5,624 nucleotides of DNA from positions 2,630-8,253 of the forward strand of contig CAQCFX010000058.1 in the NCBI GenBank assembly GCA_948766235.1, in the 5' to 3' direction. Shown here piece after piece: positions 5,098-5,624 of this stretch. The notes below the pieces were generated by a model. That model was not told the DNA's origin. It ran no database searches and saw only the letters and a program-made list of their open reading frames with translations. The DNA is from an uncultured Oscillospiraceae bacterium. GTDB taxonomy: Bacteria > Bacillota > Clostridia > Oscillospirales > Oscillospiraceae. Every line of letters begins with the position of its first letter. The first letter of the stretch is position 1. Both the position numbers and the translations under genes were made by a program.

Positions 5098-5624
5098 ATG
5101 AAAGAACAGTTAGCAAAAATTCGTGCCGAAGCGCTCTCCGCCTTTGACAGCGTGAAGGACGCCGCCGCCCTGGACGAGCTGCGGGTGAAGTACCTGGGCA
5201 AGAAGGGCGAGCTGACGGCGGTCTTGAAGCAGATGGGCCGGCTGTCCGCCGAGGAGCGCCCGGCCATGGGCGCGCTGGCCAACGAGGTGCGCGCCGCGCT
5301 GGAGGACGCGCTGGACAGCGCCTCGCAAAAAATGGAGCAGGCCGCCCTGGAGCTCAAGCTCAAAGCGGAGACGGTGGACGTGACCATCCCCGGCCGGCAG
5401 GTGCAGGTGGGCCGCCGCCACCCCATGAACACCGCCCTGGACGAGATGAAGGAGATTTTCATCGGCATGGGCTTCACCGTGCTGGACGGGCCCGAGATTG
5501 AGCTGGCCGAGCTGAACTTCGACCGGCTCAACGCCGAGGAGGGCCACCCCTCCCGGGACTGGTCGGACACCTTCTATTTCGACACGGACGAACGGGTCAT
5601 GCTCAGAAGCCAGGCCTCCCCCAT
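5098..5624 (+). CDS. pheS: Phenylalanine--tRNA ligase alpha subunit, 5' part only
   Basis: Alpha subunit of the class II alpha2-beta2 enzyme that charges tRNA-Phe in the cytoplasm. About 175 residues are visible out of a usual ~340; the rest, and probably pheT, lie beyond the right edge. Residues 1 to about 90 form the tRNA-binding coiled-coil arm, with the conserved core DELRVKYLGKKGELTAVLKQMG. The catalytic domain begins near VTIPGRQVQVGRRHP and shows the family signatures IFIGMGFTVLDGPEIE, LNFDRLN, HPSRDWSDTFYF and VMLRSQASP (Arg170 to Pro175). The last is usually RTQTSP or RTHTSP, so Ser171 and Ala173 are uncommon. The ATG at 5098-5100 has AAGGAG 11 nt upstream. The gene is the third of the T-box operon, and its identity agrees with the UUC specifier of the leader. 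Confidence 0.95.
   Translation, partial: MKEQLAKIRAEALSAFDSVKDAAALDELRVKYLGKKGELTAVLKQMGRLSAEERPAMGALANEVRAALEDALDSASQKMEQAALELKLKAETVDVTIPGRQVQVGRRHPMNTALDEMKEIFIGMGFTVLDGPEIELAELNFDRLNAEEGHPSRDWSDTFYFDTDERVMLRSQASP

Overview
The window is GC-rich chromosomal DNA. It suggests a spore-forming, high-GC member of the Clostridia (an Oscillospirales-type Firmicute is my best guess). The reasons are the strong AGGAGG ribosome-binding sites, a T-box leader, and a gene order (NAD(P)HX-repair enzyme, GerS/YdcC-like lipoprotein, alanine racemase) that matches the neighbourhood of alr in Bacillus and Clostridioides. The taxonomic call is inference from these features, not from a database match.

Layout. 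Positions 1-3260 hold a three-gene operon on the minus strand. Reading from the middle of the window outward, it contains a bifunctional NAD(P)H-hydrate epimerase/dehydratase (nnr, 3260-1683), a short lipoprotein of the likely GerS/YdcC type (1667-1044), and alanine racemase (alr, 1066 running off the left edge). The spacing is very tight. The lipoprotein ribosome-binding site abuts the nnr stop, and alr starts inside the lipoprotein gene. Positions 3261-3680 are a divergent control region. It has a consensus-like minus-strand promoter for nnr, a plus-strand promoter, a duplicated ~32-bp block that carries the -35 region of each promoter, and a 13-bp-arm inverted repeat between the copies. Positions 3424-3666 are a T-box riboswitch that appears to read a UUC (phenylalanine) specifier and ends in an intrinsic terminator.

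Positions 3681-5624 form a plus-strand operon behind the T-box: a YitT-family membrane protein, a GNAT acetyltransferase, and pheS (phenylalanyl-tRNA synthetase alpha subunit), which runs off the right edge. The Phe specifier agrees with pheS lying downstream. What is unusual is that two other genes lie between the leader and the synthetase. They would therefore also be induced when charged tRNA-Phe runs low, which suggests a possible physiological link between the YitT protein and phenylalanine supply.

The left operon combines housekeeping metabolite repair and D-alanine supply for peptidoglycan with a probable spore cortex/germination lipoprotein. The right operon is a tRNA-charging unit under amino-acid control. 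I saw no mobile elements, CRISPR arrays, tRNA or rRNA genes in the window.
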